DNA of 64,000 nt from Burkholderiaceae bacterium (lineage in GTDB: Bacteria; Pseudomonadota; Gammaproteobacteria; Burkholderiales; Burkholderiaceae_C): contig JAEUOU010000030.1 of NCBI GenBank assembly GCA_016790575.1, forward strand, positions 1 to 64,000, read 5' to 3'. The position numbers and the translations under genes are program-made. This document shows positions 37,018 through 45,881 of the stretch, piece by piece (position 1 is the first letter of the stretch; each line of letters begins with the position of its first letter). Below the pieces are notes generated by a model, which was not told the DNA's origin, ran no database searches, and worked only from the letters and a program-made list of their open reading frames with translations.

Positions 37018-38022
37018 ATGCTGGACGAACGGGCCAAGTCCTTACTCAAGTCTCTCGTAGAGCGGTACATCGCTGACGGGCAGCCTGTCGGCTCCAGAAC
37101 GCTGTCAAGAGCGTCCGGGCTGGAGCTTTCGCCAGCGACCATCCGCAATGTGATGGCCGATCTGGAGGATCTGGGTTTGATCGCCAGTCCTCACACCTCG
37201 GCCGGACGTATTCCGACAGCCAAAGGGTATCGGCTCTTTGTCGATACCATGCTGACTGTCCATAAGGAACTACTCGAAACGCCTGAGTTGGAACCAGATC
37301 AACCCCAACGGGTGATCGCCAACGCAGCGCATATGCTGTCAAATCTTTCCCACTTCGTCGGTGTGGTGCTTACGCCGCGGCGCTCATCGAAATTCCGGCA
37401 TGTCGAATTTCTGAGGCTGTCAGAACGGAGAGTTTTGCTGATCATCGTTTCGCCGGAAGGTGATGTTCAGAACCGGGTGATCTTCACTGATGTCGACTAT
37501 CTGCCGTCGCACCTGGTGGAAGCAAGCAACTATCTGAATCAGCACTTCGCCGGACTGGCGATCGAGCAGGTTCGCGAACGACTTGCCAAAGAGGCGGAAA
37601 CTCTCCGTAGCGAGATCGGGCAATTGATGCGTGCCGCAGTACGGGTTGGCTCCGAAGTCATGCAACAAGGCCAGGATGAGATCATCATCTCGGGCGAACG
37701 AAACCTGTTGGCCGTCAGTGATTTCACGAGTGACATGAGCCATCTGAAGCGGGCTTTCGATCTGTTCGAACAAAAAGCCCAGTTGATACGCCTTCTGGAT
37801 GGTTCGACCGAGGCACCGGGGGTTCGAATCTACATAGGGGGCGAAAGTCAGGTGGTGCCTGTCGAGGAGTTGTCCGTTGTGAGCGCCCCTTATGAGATAG
37901 ATGGGCAGATCGTCGGCACCTTAGGAGTCATCGGGCCAACGCGGATGCCCTATGACCGGATGATCCAGATCGTAGACATTACCTCGAAGATGGTCAGCAA
38001 CGCGCTCAGCCGTTCCAAATAG
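37018..38022 (+). CDS. hrcA: Heat-inducible transcription repressor HrcA
   Basis: A 334-residue repressor of chaperone genes through the CIRCE operator. N-terminal winged helix ([40 protein letters not shown] spanned), then the conserved [20 protein letters not shown] segment, and a GAF-like dimer domain to the end. I see no CIRCE palindrome near it here. The close divergent start with nadK is conserved in the group. Followed by two tRNA genes. Confidence 0.97.
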   Translation: MLDERAKSLLKSLVERYIADGQPVGSRTLSRASGLELSPATIRNVMADLEDLGLIASPHTSAGRIPTAKGYRLFVDTMLTVHKELLETPELEPDQPQRVIANAAHMLSNLSHFVGVVLTPRRSSKFRHVEFLRLSERRVLLIIVSPEGDVQNRVIFTDVDYLPSHLVEASNYLNQHFAGLAIEQVRERLAKEAETLRSEIGQLMRAAVRVGSEVMQQGQDEIIISGERNLLAVSDFTSDMSHLKRAFDLFEQKAQLIRLLDGSTEAPGVRIYIGGESQVVPVEELSVVSAPYEIDGQIVGTLGVIGPTRMPYDRMIQIVDITSKMVSNALSRSK

Positions 38023-38029
38023 GGGTGCG

Positions 38030-38035
38030 TACAAT
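38030..38035 (+). promoter_or_regulatory. -10 box (TACAAT) for the tRNA pair
   Basis: TACAAT lies 28 bases before the tRNA(CAT). A second, perfect TATAAT at 38163-38168 sits 11 bases before the tRNA-Arg, so each tRNA may have its own promoter. Confidence 0.5.
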
Positions 38036-38063
38036 CGCGGCCGAAAGGTCGAGGTTTTTTCAG

Positions 38064-38140
38064 GGGGCGTTAGCTCAGTTGGTCAGAGCAGAGGACTCAT
38101 AATCCTTTGGTCGTTGGTTCAAGTCCAACACGCCCTACCA
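38064..38140 (+). tRNA. tRNA with CAT anticodon (Ile2 or elongator Met)
   Basis: 77 bases with encoded CCA. Acceptor GGGGCGT/ACGCCCT (first pair G-T), discriminator A. Anticodon stem AGGA/TCCT with loop CTCATAA gives CAT. The D-arm TAGCTCAGTTGGTCAGAGCA is standard. The anticodon/variable/T-arm part (GACTCATAATCCTTTGGTCG) resembles E. coli tRNA-Ile2 (ileX) more than elongator tRNA-Met, so the tRNA may read AUA after lysidine modification by TilS. It is not an initiator (first pair is formed). Confidence 0.9.
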
Positions 38141-38162
38141 GTATTGGTCGACTTCAAGATGC

Positions 38163-38168
38163 TATAAT
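38163..38168 (+). promoter_or_regulatory. -10 box (TATAAT) of tRNA-Arg
   Basis: A perfect -10 hexamer 11 bases upstream of tRNA-Arg. The TTGGTC upstream is too close (13 bases) for a normal -35, so support is moderate. Confidence 0.45.
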
Positions 38169-38179
38169 CTCTTTCTGTT

Positions 38180-38256
38180 GCGGCTGTAGCTCAGTTGGAT
38201 AGAGTACTTGGCTACGAACCAAGGGGTCGTGGGTTCGAATCCTGCCAGCCGCGCCA
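38180..38256 (+). tRNA. tRNA-Arg(ACG)
   Basis: 77 bases with encoded CCA. Acceptor GCGGCTG/CAGCCGC, discriminator G. Anticodon loop CTACGAA with stem CTTGG/CCAAG gives ACG (codons CGN after inosine formation). T-arm GTGGGTTCGAATCCTGC is clear. Confidence 0.97.
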
Positions 38257-38273
38257 AATTTCGCTTTTGCCTC

Positions 38274-38311
38274 ATGGCCCACTGCTTATTGCGGTGGGCC
38301 ATTTTGCTTTT
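38274..38311 (+). terminator. Intrinsic terminator after tRNA-Arg
   Basis: ATGGCCCAC at 38274-38282 pairs with GTGGGCCAT at 38294-38302, followed by TTTGCTTTT. It separates the tRNAs from greB. Confidence 0.8.
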
Positions 38312-38325
38312 CAGGGGCGTGTAGT

Positions 38326-38883
38326 GTGAACAAGGCTTTCGTTCGGAACGATACCGAAGAGGATGACGATGCTTTTGCCGCCGTTGGGCCCTTGAGCGTA
38401 GGGCGAAATTACATCTCTGTTCGAGGTTATCGCCGCCTTCATGCCGAGCTCAAGCTTCTTCTGGACGATGAGCGGCCGAAATTGGTCGAAACCATTCATT
38501 GGGCGGCCGGGAACGGAGACCGATCCGAAAACGGCGACTACCTGTACGGAAAAAAGCGGCTTCGAGAGATTGACCGTCGAATACGCTTTTTGACCAAGCG
38601 ATTGCAAGCCGCCGAAGTCGTGGATCCGAGTGTCCATTTCGGTCGGGATCAGGTTTTTTTCGGCGCCCGGGTTTTGTATGAGGATGAAAGTGGTCACCGA
38701 CGCAGCGTCACCCTTTTGGGTGTTGACGAATTTGATAGTCTCAGCGGCGAAATCAGCTGGATATCGCCCGTTGCGTCGGCATTGCTCAAGGCGCAAGTCG
38801 GCGATACCGTGCGAGTGTCGACTCCCGGCGGCCAGCAGACGCTAGAGATCATTGAAGTGCTTTATCCGACCCCGGAGCCCTAA
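38326..38883 (+). CDS. greB: Transcription elongation factor GreB
   Basis: A 185-residue factor that rescues backtracked RNA polymerase. The coiled-coil tip with its acidic residues is seen in GNGDRSENGDYLYGKKRLREID near 62-82. The C-terminal FKBP-like domain has the family end (GDTVRVSTPGGQQTLEIIEVLY). Start is GTG 38326. It is convergent with spoT and shares stop-codon bases with it (greB TAA 38881-38883, spoT TAG 38880-38882). Confidence 0.95.
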   Translation: MNKAFVRNDTEEDDDAFAAVGPLSVGRNYISVRGYRRLHAELKLLLDDERPKLVETIHWAAGNGDRSENGDYLYGKKRLREIDRRIRFLTKRLQAAEVVDPSVHFGRDQVFFGARVLYEDESGHRRSVTLLGVDEFDSLSGEISWISPVASALLKAQVGDTVRVSTPGGQQTLEIIEVLYPTPEP

Positions 38884-41168
38884 GCTGCCGGCGGCATGAT
38901 TCGAATGGCGCGTACGACCGATGGTGTCCTGCGGACACTACGCAGGACCGCCTCCAGTTGTGCCAGATCGTGGACGGCGACGATGAAGCGAAGATCGGTT
39001 GTCGCCTGCGCCGATTCGTCCCCCATGTCGAGGTGGGTGATGTCGGCTTCCGCCGAGGCTATTGCGGCTGCGACCCTTGCGAGCACCCCTTTCCCGTTGC
39101 TCAGTGTGATGCGGATACCGGCCTCAAAGGTCCGTTTGGGTTCGTCTGCCCATTCCACGGACAGAAACCGCTCGCTGTCTCTTTGCTTTTGGCGGAGGGC
39201 CACCGGGCATTCTGCCCTGTGAACGGAAAGTCCCTCGCCTCGACCCATGTAGCCGACAATCGCATCACCAGGAACAGGGCGGCAACACACCTCGTATTTG
39301 ACCGACGCGTTTTCGGTTCCGTCCAGGATCACTGCGCCTTGGGATACCTTTTCATGTGCGGTGAAGCGTTCGGTCGAAAGCAGCACCGTATTGGGTCGAA
39401 TACCGCTCTCCGACATCAGAGAAAGAAACTTTCTCGCCACCATGATCGCGACACGTTTGCCCAGGCCAATATCTGTCAGCAATTCGGCTTGGTCGCGATT
39501 GCCGGTAAATCGTAGAAGTCGCTCCCACAGATCGTGAGTGTCCGATGATGGTGCTGGCAAACCATCGATTCCTTCCGCCCGGAGCGCCTGGGTCAGCAAA
39601 ATTTCGCCGAGTTGCTCGGACTCGATCTGGGCAAGACTCTTGAGGTGATGGCGGATCTTCGAGCGAGCCCGCCCCGTTTTGACAAAGCTCAGCCATGCGG
39701 GGTTTGGAGTCGACACCGCGGTCGTAATGATCTCGACGACGTCACCGTTCTTGAGTTCTGTTCGCAGGGGAACGGGCTCGCCATTGATCTTGGCTGACGA
39801 AGTCCGGTCGCCCACGTTACTGTGAATGGCGTAGGCAAAGTCAACCACGGTCGCGCCGCGTGGCAACGCCATGATCTGACTCTTGGGCGTGAAAACGTAA
39901 ACCGCATCGGGAAACAGGTCAACTTTGACGTGGTCCCAGAACTCCGCAGCATCCCGTGTCTCATTTTGTATGTCGAGCAGGGATTGAAGCCATTGTGAGC
40001 CCAGGCGATCATTGTTCGGACCGGAATGGCCAGGATGGGACTTGTAGAGCCAATGGGCGGCTACCCCCGACTCGGCCACCAGGTGCATGGGCTCGGTTCG
40101 AATCTGGAATTCAATATTGATCCCGGACGGCCCAGCCACCGTTGTGTGAAGCGACTGATAGCCATTGACTTTCGGAATGGCGATGTAGTCTTTGAATTTC
40201 CCGGGAACGGGTTTGTACATCTGGTGCAGTATTCCCAGCGCTGTGTAGCAATCGATAACCTCCGGAACAACAAGTCGGATGCCGTAAATGTCGGTTACCT
40301 GGGCAAAAGTCAGGTGCTTGTCTGCCATCTTCCGGTAGATGGAATACAGGGTTTTTTCGCGTCCGGAGACACGCACGCCCATTTTGGAACGTCCAAATGA
40401 GGCATCCACATCACTCTTTACCCTTTGAATCAGGTCGCGTCTGCGATTGCGGGAGCGCACGACAGCCTTGAACAAAACGCGGTAGCGCCAAGGCCAAAGG
40501 TGCTTGAAGGCCAGGTCCTGGAGTTCGCGATAGGTCTGGTTCAGGCCAAGGCGGTGCGCAATCGGGGCGAAGATCTCGATCGTTTCTTTGGATATGCGGG
40601 CCCACTTCGGGCGCGGCATGCTGTCCATGGTCCGCATGTTGTGAGTGCGATCGGCCAGTTTGATAAGAATCACCCGAACGTCTCGCGCCATGGCCAGGAG
40701 CATCTTTCGAAAGGACTCGGCCTGGTTCTCCTCACGGGTGTCAAACTGCAACTTGTCAAGTTTGGTGAGGCCATCCACCAGATCGGCAATTGCGGCGCCG
40801 AATCGGTCGATCAGGTCGGTCTTGGTGACGCCGCAGTCCTCCATCGCATCGTGCAGCAATGCGGCAGCCAAGGCCTGGGCATCCAGTCGCCAGTCGGTGC
40901 ATTGGACCGCTACCGCGATAGGGTGGGTGATGTAGGGCTCGCCGCTGCTTCGCATCTGGCCCAGATGGGCCTCATCTGCGAACCGGTAGGCTCGCCGGAC
41001 GAGCTCTACATCATCGGGGCCCAGGTAGTCGAGTCGAGCGACAAGGCCTGCAAAACTGGCCGCTGCAGCCATGGCCGCGTCGGCCTTTGTTTCGGGCAGA
41101 GCGACCTGTAATGTCCCCATGGCACCGGTGGCCGGAGACGAGCGGTTCGGGAGTTCGCCAACAGTCAT
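38880..41168 (-). CDS. spoT: Bifunctional (p)ppGpp synthetase/hydrolase
   Basis: A 762-residue long RSH protein of the stringent response. Hydrolase HD domain: ALLHDAMEDCG near 85-95, LADRTHNMRTM near 170. Synthetase: DIYGIRLVV near 300, GKFKDYIAIPKVNGYQSLHT near 330; the KFKD form is that of bifunctional Rel/SpoT enzymes and not of RelA-only ones. Then the TGS domain (DAVYVFTPKSQIMALPRGATVVDFAYAIHS spanned, near 420), a helical/zinc region with two cysteines (EVCCRPVPGD) and a C-terminal ACT domain. Start ATG 41168 (MTVGELP); further in-frame ATGs upstream are unlikely. It lies downstream of rpoZ with a terminator between. Confidence 0.95.
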   Translation of the reverse strand: MTVGELPNRSSPATGAMGTLQVALPETKADAAMAAAASFAGLVARLDYLGPDDVELVRRAYRFADEAHLGQMRSSGEPYITHPIAVAVQCTDWRLDAQALAAALLHDAMEDCGVTKTDLIDRFGAAIADLVDGLTKLDKLQFDTREENQAESFRKMLLAMARDVRVILIKLADRTHNMRTMDSMPRPKWARISKETIEIFAPIAHRLGLNQTYRELQDLAFKHLWPWRYRVLFKAVVRSRNRRRDLIQRVKSDVDASFGRSKMGVRVSGREKTLYSIYRKMADKHLTFAQVTDIYGIRLVVPEVIDCYTALGILHQMYKPVPGKFKDYIAIPKVNGYQSLHTTVAGPSGINIEFQIRTEPMHLVAESGVAAHWLYKSHPGHSGPNNDRLGSQWLQSLLDIQNETRDAAEFWDHVKVDLFPDAVYVFTPKSQIMALPRGATVVDFAYAIHSNVGDRTSSAKINGEPVPLRTELKNGDVVEIITTAVSTPNPAWLSFVKTGRARSKIRHHLKSLAQIESEQLGEILLTQALRAEGIDGLPAPSSDTHDLWERLLRFTGNRDQAELLTDIGLGKRVAIMVARKFLSLMSESGIRPNTVLLSTERFTAHEKVSQGAVILDGTENASVKYEVCCRPVPGDAIVGYMGRGEGLSVHRAECPVALRQKQRDSERFLSVEWADEPKRTFEAGIRITLSNGKGVLARVAAAIASAEADITHLDMGDESAQATTDLRFIVAVHDLAQLEAVLRSVRRTPSVVRAIRIMPPAA

Positions 41169-41210
41169 GGCCCAACTGTAGCGCCTGTCGGGCAAAAAAG
41201 TCATAGGCCC

Positions 41211-41240
41211 AAAAGAAAGAAGCACCGTTTCGGTGCTTCT
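41211..41240 (-). terminator. Intrinsic terminator after rpoZ
   Basis: A 10-base stem AGAAGCACCG / CGGTGCTTCT with a TTT loop, followed on the minus strand by TTTCTTTT (41217-41210). It stops most rpoZ transcription before spoT, which then needs its own promoter or readthrough. Confidence 0.85.
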
Positions 41241-41267
41241 TCGACCGCGTATGTCAACGCGAGGGCT

Positions 41268-41468
41268 TCAAGGCACTTTCTTGAGCATTTCCAGACCAAC
41301 TTTGCCGGCAGCGATTTCGCGGAGCGCCGTGACGCCCGGCTTGTTGCGGCTCTCAATCCGGGGGGCATGTCCCTGGCTCAGCATGCGGGCCCGGTAGGTG
41401 GCGGCGAGGACCAGCTGGAAGCGATTGGGAATTTGTTGCAGGCAGTCTTCAACGGTAATGCGGGCCAT
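41268..41468 (-). CDS. rpoZ: RNA polymerase omega subunit
   Basis: A 66-residue short omega as usual in betaproteobacteria. Marks: [30 protein letters not shown] and the [17 protein letters not shown] segment. Order gmk-rpoZ-spoT is the classic one. It lies 37 bases downstream of gmk. Confidence 0.96.
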   Translation of the reverse strand: MARITVEDCLQQIPNRFQLVLAATYRARMLSQGHAPRIESRNKPGVTALREIAAGKVGLEMLKKVP

Positions 41469-41505
41469 AGTTATCGCTTCAGGTTGTCACGGAGGGCAGA
41501 AGACT

Positions 41506-42162
41506 TCAGAGGATTCCAAGAGCCTTGAAAGTTTCAGGGCGCGCGTTCACCTGTGTTTGATAGCGCAAACGCTGCGCATGGACGATAGCCTTGAGGTCGA
41601 AGAGCGCCCGTTCAAAAAGTTCGTTGATTATAACGAAGTCGAAGTGGTGAGCCTGCGCCAGCTCCTCCGCCGCATTGCGCAGGCGCATTTCGATGATCTC
41701 TGGAGCGTCCTCTCCCCGTCGCTCAAGCCGTGATCTCAACTCGTCCCAGCTCGGGGGAAGAATGAAGATGAGTACCGCATTGCTGAAGAGTCGCTTGATT
41801 TGTAAGCCGCCCTGGTAGTCGATCTCCAAGATCACATCGGCGCCGGAAGCGATGCGGTCTTCCACCGCTTTCCGTGACGTTCCATATTGCTTGCCATGCA
41901 CATGAGCCCACTCGAGGAACCCGTCCGCCCCAATCATGGCGTCGAATTCGCCTTTGGACACAAAAAAGTACTCTCGTCCATGCTTCTCCTGGCCCCGGGG
42001 AGCCCTGGTCGTGTGGGAGACCGAGGGCATGACACGCGAATCGAGCTCAAGCAATGCCTTGACGAGGCTGGACTTTCCGGCGCCGCTGGGGGCGGCTACG
42101 ACAAACAGGTTGCCAGGATAGGCGGTTTGCGGGTGAAGAGGCGGTCGGTCGGTGGAGTTCAT
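41506..42162 (-). CDS. gmk: Guanylate kinase
   Basis: A 218-residue enzyme making GDP from GMP. P-loop [15 protein letters not shown] near 24-38, GMP-binding [19 protein letters not shown] near 50, [13 protein letters not shown] near 113. Its start lies within the yicC stop region (overlap of 4 bases, 42159-42162), so the two genes are coupled. Confidence 0.97.
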   Translation of the reverse strand: MNSTDRPPLHPQTAYPGNLFVVAAPSGAGKSSLVKALLELDSRVMPSVSHTTRAPRGQEKHGREYFFVSKGEFDAMIGADGFLEWAHVHGKQYGTSRKAVEDRIASGADVILEIDYQGGLQIKRLFSNAVLIFILPPSWDELRSRLERRGEDAPEIIEMRLRNAAEELAQAHHFDFVIINELFERALFDLKAIVHAQRLRYQTQVNARPETFKALGIL

Positions 42163-43091
42163 TCGATGTTCTGTACTTGTTCACGCATCTGTTCGATCAG
42201 AACCTTCATTTCGACCGAAATTCGCGTCAGTTCCAGCGATCCGGACTTGGAGCCCAGTGTGTTGGCTTCCCGATGGAGCTCTTGAATCACGAAATCCAGC
42301 CGCTTGCCGATCGCACCCCCCTCTTTCACCAGCTTTTCGATGTCTTGAAGATGGGCTGTGAGGCGGTCGATTTCTTCCGCAATATCGATACGAATCGCAT
42401 AGGCCGTGGCTTCGAGCAGGGCACGTTCCATGGAGGCATTGGAGCTACCAGATGCCGCGTTGTCGCCGGTTGCCGCCGACATGGCATCGTTCCAGCGCTG
42501 AAGAAAGCGCGTGCGCTGCAAGTCGACCAACTGGGGCACCAGCGGCTTGGCCTTTTCGACGAGTTGGTGCAGGTCGGCGACGCGTTCGATGACCATGCGG
42601 GCCAGCTTTTCGCCCTCGGCAGCGCGGGTTTCCTGGAAACGGTCGATCAGTTGCCGCGCCACAGGAAGCAGCCAGGAGGCAGCGTCGCTCGCGGGCTGCT
42701 TCGTGGCCGCAGAAAATCTCAGGATGTCGGCCATGCCGACTGGCTGGGCATCGGGAATCCAGGCCCGAACCGTGTCCTGCAGGGCGGCCAAGCGCTGGAG
42801 CACCCGGGGACTGGGTTCGGCGGGCAACTCCGCCCCGAGTGCTTCCGCCGCAATACGCAATTCCACTTTGCCCCGACGGAGTTTTTCGGCCAATAAACCG
42901 CGCAACTCCGGCTCCAGTTGGCGCAACTCGTCGGGGAGCCGGAAGTTCAAGTCCAGGAAGCGGCTGTTGACCGAGCGGATTTCGAGCCCGAACCGCGTCG
43001 CTGGACGACCAGCGCGAGAGTCCTCGCCCGGCCCCGTCTCCGCGTCTTGGCCTTGCACAGAGGCATAACCGGTCATGCTGTAAACTGGCAT
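42159..43091 (-). CDS. yicC: YicC family protein (endoribonuclease-associated)
   Basis: A 310-residue protein of the YicC/YloC family. N-terminal MTGYAS near 5-10, the ending [30 protein letters not shown] matches the DUF1732 tail. The E. coli protein is reported to be an endoribonuclease acting on the sRNA RyhB. It has a longer alanine/glutamate-rich stretch at residues 12-35 than typical. It is divergent from the kinase gene and upstream of gmk. Confidence 0.94.
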   Translation of the reverse strand: MPVYSMTGYASVQGQDAETGPGEDSRAGRPATRFGLEIRSVNSRFLDLNFRLPDELRQLEPELRGLLAEKLRRGKVELRIAAEALGAELPAEPSPRVLQRLAALQDTVRAWIPDAQPVGMADILRFSAATKQPASDAASWLLPVARQLIDRFQETRAAEGEKLARMVIERVADLHQLVEKAKPLVPQLVDLQRTRFLQRWNDAMSAATGDNAASGSSNASMERALLEATAYAIRIDIAEEIDRLTAHLQDIEKLVKEGGAIGKRLDFVIQELHREANTLGSKSGSLELTRISVEMKVLIEQMREQVQNIE

Positions 43092-43181
43092 GGAGTCCTT
43101 TGGAGGTGGGGGAGGGGAGAGCTATCCACCGTTCCCGATGGCGCCCACTGTCTGCGGGATGCATTCAATCCAGCCCAAATT

Positions 43182-44189
43182 ATGTCAAAGGTCAAACCAG
43201 CTCCCCTGCCGCCGGATACGGTCATCGGTGGATACCGCATCGTCAGGAAGCTGGCGGCGGGCGGCTTTGGGGTTGTTTACCTGGCCGTAGATAACGACGG
43301 ACAGCAGGTCGCGATCAAGGAATACCTGCCCTCTTCCCTGGCGACGCGGGGGGCGGGTGAACTGATGCCGGTCATTCAACCGGAAAAGCTCTCGCTGTAC
43401 CGGCTTGGCCTCAAGAGCTTCTTTGAAGAGGGTCGATCGCTTGCGCAGATATCCCACCCTTCGGTGGTCAGTGTTCTCAATTTCTTTCGGGAGAACGAGA
43501 CGGTCTACATGGTGATGAACTACCTGGAAGGCGCCTCCCTTCAGGACTACATCATCACGGCACGAGATCTCAAGAAGGAGAAGGTATTCCGTGAGTCCAC
43601 GATCCGGTCTCTTTATGACGAAATCCTGCGAGGACTGCGGATCGTGCATCAGCACAAGATGCTGCACCTGGACATCAAGCCAGCGAACATTTTCATCACG
43701 GACGACAACCGGGCGGTCATGATCGACTTTGGCGCAGCGCGAGAGGTGCTGAGCAAGGAAGGCAATTTCATCCGTCCGATGTACACCCCGGGATTTGCTG
43801 CGCCGGAGATGTACCGGCGCGATGCGTCCATGGGCCCCTGGACCGATATCTATGCGATCGGCGCTTGCATGTACGCATGCATGCAGGGCTTTCCGCCCAA
43901 CGACGCACCGCAGCGCCTGGAAAAGGACCGGTTGTCCCTCTCTTTGGCACGCCTGCGGGCCGTCTATTCGGACAACCTGATCGAGGTGGTGGAGTGGTGC
44001 ATGTCGCTGGATCCGTTGTCACGTCCCCAGTCGGTATTTGCCCTGCAGAAAGAACTCAGCCGAGAAAGCGAGCGGCGGTACACGAAGCTTTCGGTCGGTG
44101 AGAAGGTCCGGCTGCAGTTTGACAATATTCTCTCGGATACCCGCGGCACAGCCCGCAAGGCCCCGGGTCCGGGAGTGAAAGCCAAATGA
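43182..44189 (+). CDS. Hanks-type serine/threonine protein kinase
   Basis: A 335-residue soluble kinase, no membrane segment. Glycine loop AAGGFG at 25-30, catalytic Lys46 (VAIKEYLP), catalytic loop HLDIKPAN at 162-169 (Asp164, Lys166, Asn169), DFG at 182-184, and the APE motif in FAAPEMYRR. The usual HRD is HLD here. The C-terminal 50 residues are outside the kinase fold and lysine-rich. Start ATG 43182. The gene overlaps the PP2C phosphatase gene by ATGA (44186-44189), the classic kinase/phosphatase pair. The target is unknown. Confidence 0.95.
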   Translation: MSKVKPAPLPPDTVIGGYRIVRKLAAGGFGVVYLAVDNDGQQVAIKEYLPSSLATRGAGELMPVIQPEKLSLYRLGLKSFFEEGRSLAQISHPSVVSVLNFFRENETVYMVMNYLEGASLQDYIITARDLKKEKVFRESTIRSLYDEILRGLRIVHQHKMLHLDIKPANIFITDDNRAVMIDFGAAREVLSKEGNFIRPMYTPGFAAPEMYRRDASMGPWTDIYAIGACMYACMQGFPPNDAPQRLEKDRLSLSLARLRAVYSDNLIEVVEWCMSLDPLSRPQSVFALQKELSRESERRYTKLSVGEKVRLQFDNILSDTRGTARKAPGPGVKAK

Positions 44190-45079
44190 AATTCTCCGTT
44201 TTCCAGGTCAGCCGAAAGGGTGGACGAGAGAAGAACGAAGACCGCATGGGCTATTGCTACACGCGGGAGGCGGGCCTTTTCGTCCTTGCCGATGGCATGG
44301 GCGGTCACCCGGATGGTGAGGTGGCGGCACAGCTGGCGCTGCAGATTCTCTCGGCGCGATTTCAGCGCGAAGCCCAGCCCGTTGTCGGCGATGCCGAGAA
44401 CTTTCTGCGCAACAGTCTGATGGCCGCGCATCACCAGATCATTCGGTATGCCGGTGAGCGCGCCATGCTGGATACGCCACGGACCACCCTCGTTGCGGTC
44501 TTGCTGCAAAACGGCGTGGCGCATTGGATTCATTGCGGAGACTCCCGGCTGTACCTTGTGCGCGACGGTTTGCTCTACAAGCGCACTCGCGATCACTCTT
44601 ACGCCGAACACCAGCAGCCGGGGCTGAACGCCGTCAATCGCAATGTCCTTTTCACCTGCCTGGGATCGCCAACCCGACCCGTGGTGGATTTCAGCGGCCC
44701 CGTGACCTTGCAAAACGGCGACAAACTGCTGTTGTGTTCCGACGGTCTGTGGGGCGTGGTCGACGATTCGGAGATCGTCAAGCAGCTGAGTGCCTATCCG
44801 GTCTCATCGGCCGTGCCCGAGCTGGTCGAAAGTGCACTTCGTACTGCCGGTCCGCGCAGCGACAACGTGACCGTTCTGGCGATGGAATGGGAAACCCCGG
44901 ATGTTTTCGAATCCACCCGCGGCATCTCGACCGACAGCATCAGTGACGGTGTTTTTGCCTCGACCATTCAGTCGGGTGTGCCGGACCCGTTGCATGACGA
45001 CCTGGACGAAGAGTCCATTGAGCGCTCCATTGCCGAAATCAACGAGGCCATCCGTCGCTCCGCCGCCCGGCGGGGATGA
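44186..45079 (+). CDS. PP2C-type protein phosphatase
   Basis: A 297-residue metal-dependent phosphatase. Marks: KNEDRMGYCYT near 16, LADGMGGHPDGEVAAQLAL near 35, HCGDSRLYLVRDG near 115, and CSDGLWGVVDD and RSDNVTVLAME in the last third. These supply the metal-binding aspartates. The final 60 residues after the catalytic domain are acidic and helix-like. Translationally coupled to the kinase upstream; probably reverses its phosphorylation. Confidence 0.95.
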   Translation: MKFSVFQVSRKGGREKNEDRMGYCYTREAGLFVLADGMGGHPDGEVAAQLALQILSARFQREAQPVVGDAENFLRNSLMAAHHQIIRYAGERAMLDTPRTTLVAVLLQNGVAHWIHCGDSRLYLVRDGLLYKRTRDHSYAEHQQPGLNAVNRNVLFTCLGSPTRPVVDFSGPVTLQNGDKLLLCSDGLWGVVDDSEIVKQLSAYPVSSAVPELVESALRTAGPRSDNVTVLAMEWETPDVFESTRGISTDSISDGVFASTIQSGVPDPLHDDLDEESIERSIAEINEAIRRSAARRG

Positions 45080-45109
45080 TCGTCTGCCGACTCTTAACTG
45101 GGATATCCG

Positions 45110-45841
45110 ATGACCGACTTTGTCCGCTCCGGCGGTCGTGCGCCCGATCAACTGCGACCTGTGCGATTGACTCGGGGCTTTACCATTCATGCCGAGGGCT
45201 CGGTTCTGGTCGAGTTCGGCGATACCCGGGTGCTCTGCACCGCATCGGTCGAAGACAAGGTGCCACCGCACAAACGCGGCAGTGGCGAGGGCTGGGTCAC
45301 GGCGGAATACGGCATGCTCCCCCGCGCCACCCACACCCGGGGGGACCGCGAGGCTGCCCGTGGCAAACAAAGCGGTCGGACCCAGGAGATCCAGCGGCTG
45401 ATCGGTCGATCGATGCGTGCGGTGTTTGACCTCAAAGCGCTGGGCGAACGGACCATTCATCTGGACTGCGACGTCCTTCAGGCCGACGGGGGCACTCGTA
45501 CCGCCAGCATCACCGGTGCGTTTGTCGCCGCACAGGACGCCGTCAATTGGCTGCTGGTACAGGGCAAACTGACCCGGTCACCGATCACCGATCATGTGGC
45601 TGCCATTTCGGTCGGCATTCTTGAAGGGGTCCCGCTGCTGGACTTGCAATACACCGAAGATGTTGCCTGTGACACCGATATGAACGTCGTCATGACGGGC
45701 GCGGGCAGCTATGTCGAAGTGCAAGGGACGGCCGAAGGGGTGCCTTTCTCGCGCCTGGAAATGGACCGATTGTTGGCACTGGCTGAAAAAGGTATTGCGG
45801 AACTCGTTATTTTGCAAAAGGAATCACTACTGAAATGGTAG
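45110..45841 (+). CDS. rph: Ribonuclease PH
   Basis: A 243-residue phosphorolytic exoribonuclease trimming tRNA 3' ends. Marks: [51 protein letters not shown] near 65, [11 protein letters not shown] near 125. The last 15 residues ([10 protein letters not shown]) differ from the usual ending because the final few codons and the stop lie in repeat copy 5. Start ATG 45110. Confidence 0.96.
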   Translation: MTDFVRSGGRAPDQLRPVRLTRGFTIHAEGSVLVEFGDTRVLCTASVEDKVPPHKRGSGEGWVTAEYGMLPRATHTRGDREAARGKQSGRTQEIQRLIGRSMRAVFDLKALGERTIHLDCDVLQADGGTRTASITGAFVAAQDAVNWLLVQGKLTRSPITDHVAAISVGILEGVPLLDLQYTEDVACDTDMNVVMTGAGSYVEVQGTAEGVPFSRLEMDRLLALAEKGIAELVILQKESLLKW

Positions 45842-45881
45842 CAATAGAATACCTTTTTACGCTGGGTATCGGCATATTTTC
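45827..45881 (-). repeat. Dispersed ~55-bp repeat, copy 5
   Basis: On the minus strand it reads GCCGATACCCAGCGTAAAAA then GGTAT and ends in CTAC-catttca-GTAG. It spans exactly from the last five codons of rph to the base before the rdgB ATG (45882). Confidence 0.9.
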
